Positions 4,617 through 5,989 of a stretch of DNA of 5,989 nt are shown here, one piece after another. The first letter of the stretch is position 1; every line of letters starts with the position of its first letter. The position numbers and the translations under genes were made by a program. The stretch is taken from the NCBI GenBank assembly GCA_016873375.1, contig VGXJ01000117.1, forward strand, positions 1 to 5,989, written 5' to 3'. The notes under the pieces were generated by a model that saw nothing but the letters and a program-made list of their open reading frames with translations, searched no databases and had not been told where the DNA came from. This stretch comes from Phycisphaerae bacterium. GTDB lineage: Bacteria > Planctomycetota > Phycisphaerae > Phycisphaerales > SM1A02.

Positions 4617-5989
4617 TCAGCGCACGCGCTCGATGCTGAGCACCGTGACATCGTCGGCGTACTGGGTGCCGCCGGCGTGCGCCTCGAGCGTGGCGAGGAT
4701 CCCCGCCACATCACCCTCGACCGTCTCGCTGCGCGACAACACCTCGATGAGGCGATCGACGCCAAGCTGCTGTCCGAACGCATCCAACTGCTCGGCCACC
4801 CCGTCGGAGAAGATCACCAGGCGCGCACCGACAGGCCATGCCACATCGCTGCGGTCATAGGCCCAACCCGCCACGGCGCCGATGGGGGGCCCACCCTCGC
4901 AGGTCATGGCTCGAGGACCCGACACCGGATCGACCAGCACCGCATATCCGTGCCCGGCATCGATCATGGTCGCCATCCCGGATGACGAATCGAAGGATGC
5001 AAAGAACATGGTGGCGAATCGACCTGCGCCGGCATGCACGCTCACGAAGTCGCCAAGGCCGTTGATGGATTCCTGCAGCGCGCGGCCGCAGGAGAGCTGG
5101 GCCGCGACATGCGCCTGGATGGCGCTCATCAGCATGGCCGCGCCGGCACCCTTGCCGCTCACATCGCCGAGGTACGCCGTAAGTCGTTCATCGGAACCAT
5201 GCAGGGCGACGATGTCACCGGCCACGAACCGGCCGGGCACGCTGGCCAGCCGGTAGCGAAAGCCGCCCACCTCGCCCTCGACGGCCGGCATCAGGCGTTC
5301 CTGCGCACTCCGCGCAGCACCGAGGTCTTCGACGAGCGCACGCCGCTCCGCCTCGGCAGCTTCCCGTCGGATGTTGGAGACGCACATGGAGACGATCTCG
5401 GCAATGGCGCGGCAGAACGGCCCGGCATCCGATGCGGGGGTCTGGTCACCCGATGCATCGAGATACAGGAACGACTCGACGACACCATCAATGACCACCG
5501 GCGCGCAGACGGCGCCAACGATCTCGGCCATGATCAGGCTGGCCGCGCCCGCAAGATCCGGCTGCTCTGCGAGTTCGACCGTCTGGCCGCTCGCGGCGGC
5601 GTTCAGGAGCGTGCGGCTGAGCGGCTTCGAAGCGGAGCCCTCGGGGCAAGCCGCTCGCACATCGGCCGAGCCCGATGCATCGAGCCCTCGTACAAGGACG
5701 CAGCGCGCGAAGCCCGTGGCCTTTACGAGTTCAGGCAGCACGGCTGCCACGACGGCGTCCTCGGTGCTGGCCCGCTGCAGCATGCCCACGATTGTGATGA
5801 GCGCATCGAGCCGGCGCGCCGCCATGGCACCGCCGCCCTGCACGACTCGCGCCCGCGCCTGACCTGATCCATCGAGCAGTGTCGAGCTCATCGACGGTGC
5901 CGATGATGCGCCGCCGCGCTCCACGCGCAGCGCCACAGGACCCAGATCGATCCGTGAACCCGCACGCAGCTGAATCGGCTCGTTCGGTG
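4617..5989 (-). CDS. FHA-GAF-SpoIIE type serine/threonine phosphatase (5' end outside the window)
   Basis: The frame stays open to the right edge, so the true start lies beyond it; about 456 residues are visible. Numbering is from the GTG at 5936. Upstream of it the frame reads NEPIQLRAGSRIDLGP and continues ALRVE, which resembles the last strands of an FHA domain, a phosphothreonine-peptide reader. A Ser/Gly/Ala-rich linker (8-38) follows, then a GAF-like sensory domain (about 40-185) and a charged helix (about 186-212). Next is a SpoIIE/PP2C phosphatase domain (about 210-439) with AQERLMP, AGD (D241), GDVSGKG (D258), DAGH (326-329), FSDG (D378) and ADDVTVL (D428, D429). All expected metal-binding aspartates are present, so it is probably active. 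Where many relatives have GGDxxD, this one has AGDIVA. Such enzymes dephosphorylate anti-sigma antagonists or similar targets, but no STAS or anti-sigma kinase gene is in view, so the target is unknown. No membrane segment is seen; it is probably cytoplasmic. Confidence 0.88.
   Translation of the reverse strand, partial: PNEPIQLRAGSRIDLGPVALRVERGGASSAPSMSSTLLDGSGQARARVVQGGGAMAARRLDALITIVGMLQRASTEDAVVAAVLPELVKATGFARCVLVRGLDASGSADVRAACPEGSASKPLSRTLLNAAASGQTVELAEQPDLAGAASLIMAEIVGAVCAPVVIDGVVESFLYLDASGDQTPASDAGPFCRAIAEIVSMCVSNIRREAAEAERRALVEDLGAARSAQERLMPAVEGEVGGFRYRLASVPGRFVAGDIVALHGSDERLTAYLGDVSGKGAGAAMLMSAIQAHVAAQLSCGRALQESINGLGDFVSVHAGAGRFATMFFASFDSSSGMATMIDAGHGYAVLVDPVSGPRAMTCEGGPPIGAVAGWAYDRSDVAWPVGARLVIFSDGVAEQLDAFGQQLGVDRLIEVLSRSETVEGDVAGILATLEAHAGGTQYADDVTVLSIERVR

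Noticed and set aside
5034..5867. A 277-codon open frame on the + strand
   Set aside because: It is antisense to the phosphatase gene, which has clear GAF and PP2C motifs.
5934..5936. GTG as the start of the phosphatase gene
   Set aside because: The same frame continues without a stop to the window edge, and the residues upstream of the GTG look like the end of an FHA domain.
1..5989. A multi-gene novel system, operon or mobile island
   Set aside because: The five genes differ in strand and function, are separated by gaps of 59-134 bases, and show no transposase, integrase, terminal repeats, CRISPR repeats or shift in composition.

Overview
The window looks like a chromosomal stretch from a high-GC bacterium, most likely a planctomycete and perhaps of the class Phycisphaerae. 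The evidence is indirect. There is a lone pseudopilin-like gene with an FTLVE leader and a DG/MRRW-type C-terminus, a sensory phosphatase with FHA, GAF and SpoIIE-type parts, a topoisomerase I tail with degenerate zinc ribbons, and start sites that lack Shine-Dalgarno sequences. The lineage call comes from family resemblance only. I see no mobile element, RNA gene, CRISPR array or sign of recent transfer.

Layout, left to right: (1) the 3' end of topA on the + strand, cut by the left edge; (2) a 118-base convergent gap with one GC-only hairpin directly after each stop codon; (3) a nucleoside:H+ symporter-family MFS transporter on the - strand; (4) a 73-base divergent promoter region; (5) ispG of the MEP isoprenoid pathway on the + strand; (6) a 134-base gap with a possible short upstream ORF and a -10-like box; (7) a pseudopilin-like secreted or anchored protein on the + strand; (8) a 59-base convergent gap; (9) an FHA-GAF-SpoIIE/PP2C serine phosphatase on the - strand, whose N-terminus lies beyond the right edge.

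The five genes appear to be separate transcription units with unrelated jobs: DNA supercoiling, solute uptake, isoprenoid precursor synthesis, cell surface or pilus-like assembly, and signalling. I find no multi-gene system and nothing that amounts to a new biological system. The points worth checking are a His in IspG where a catalytic Glu is expected, a topoisomerase zinc ribbon that has lost all four cysteines, two genes that look leaderless with the same TACRCT box, and an Ala/Pro-rich insertion in the pseudopilin's C-terminal motif.
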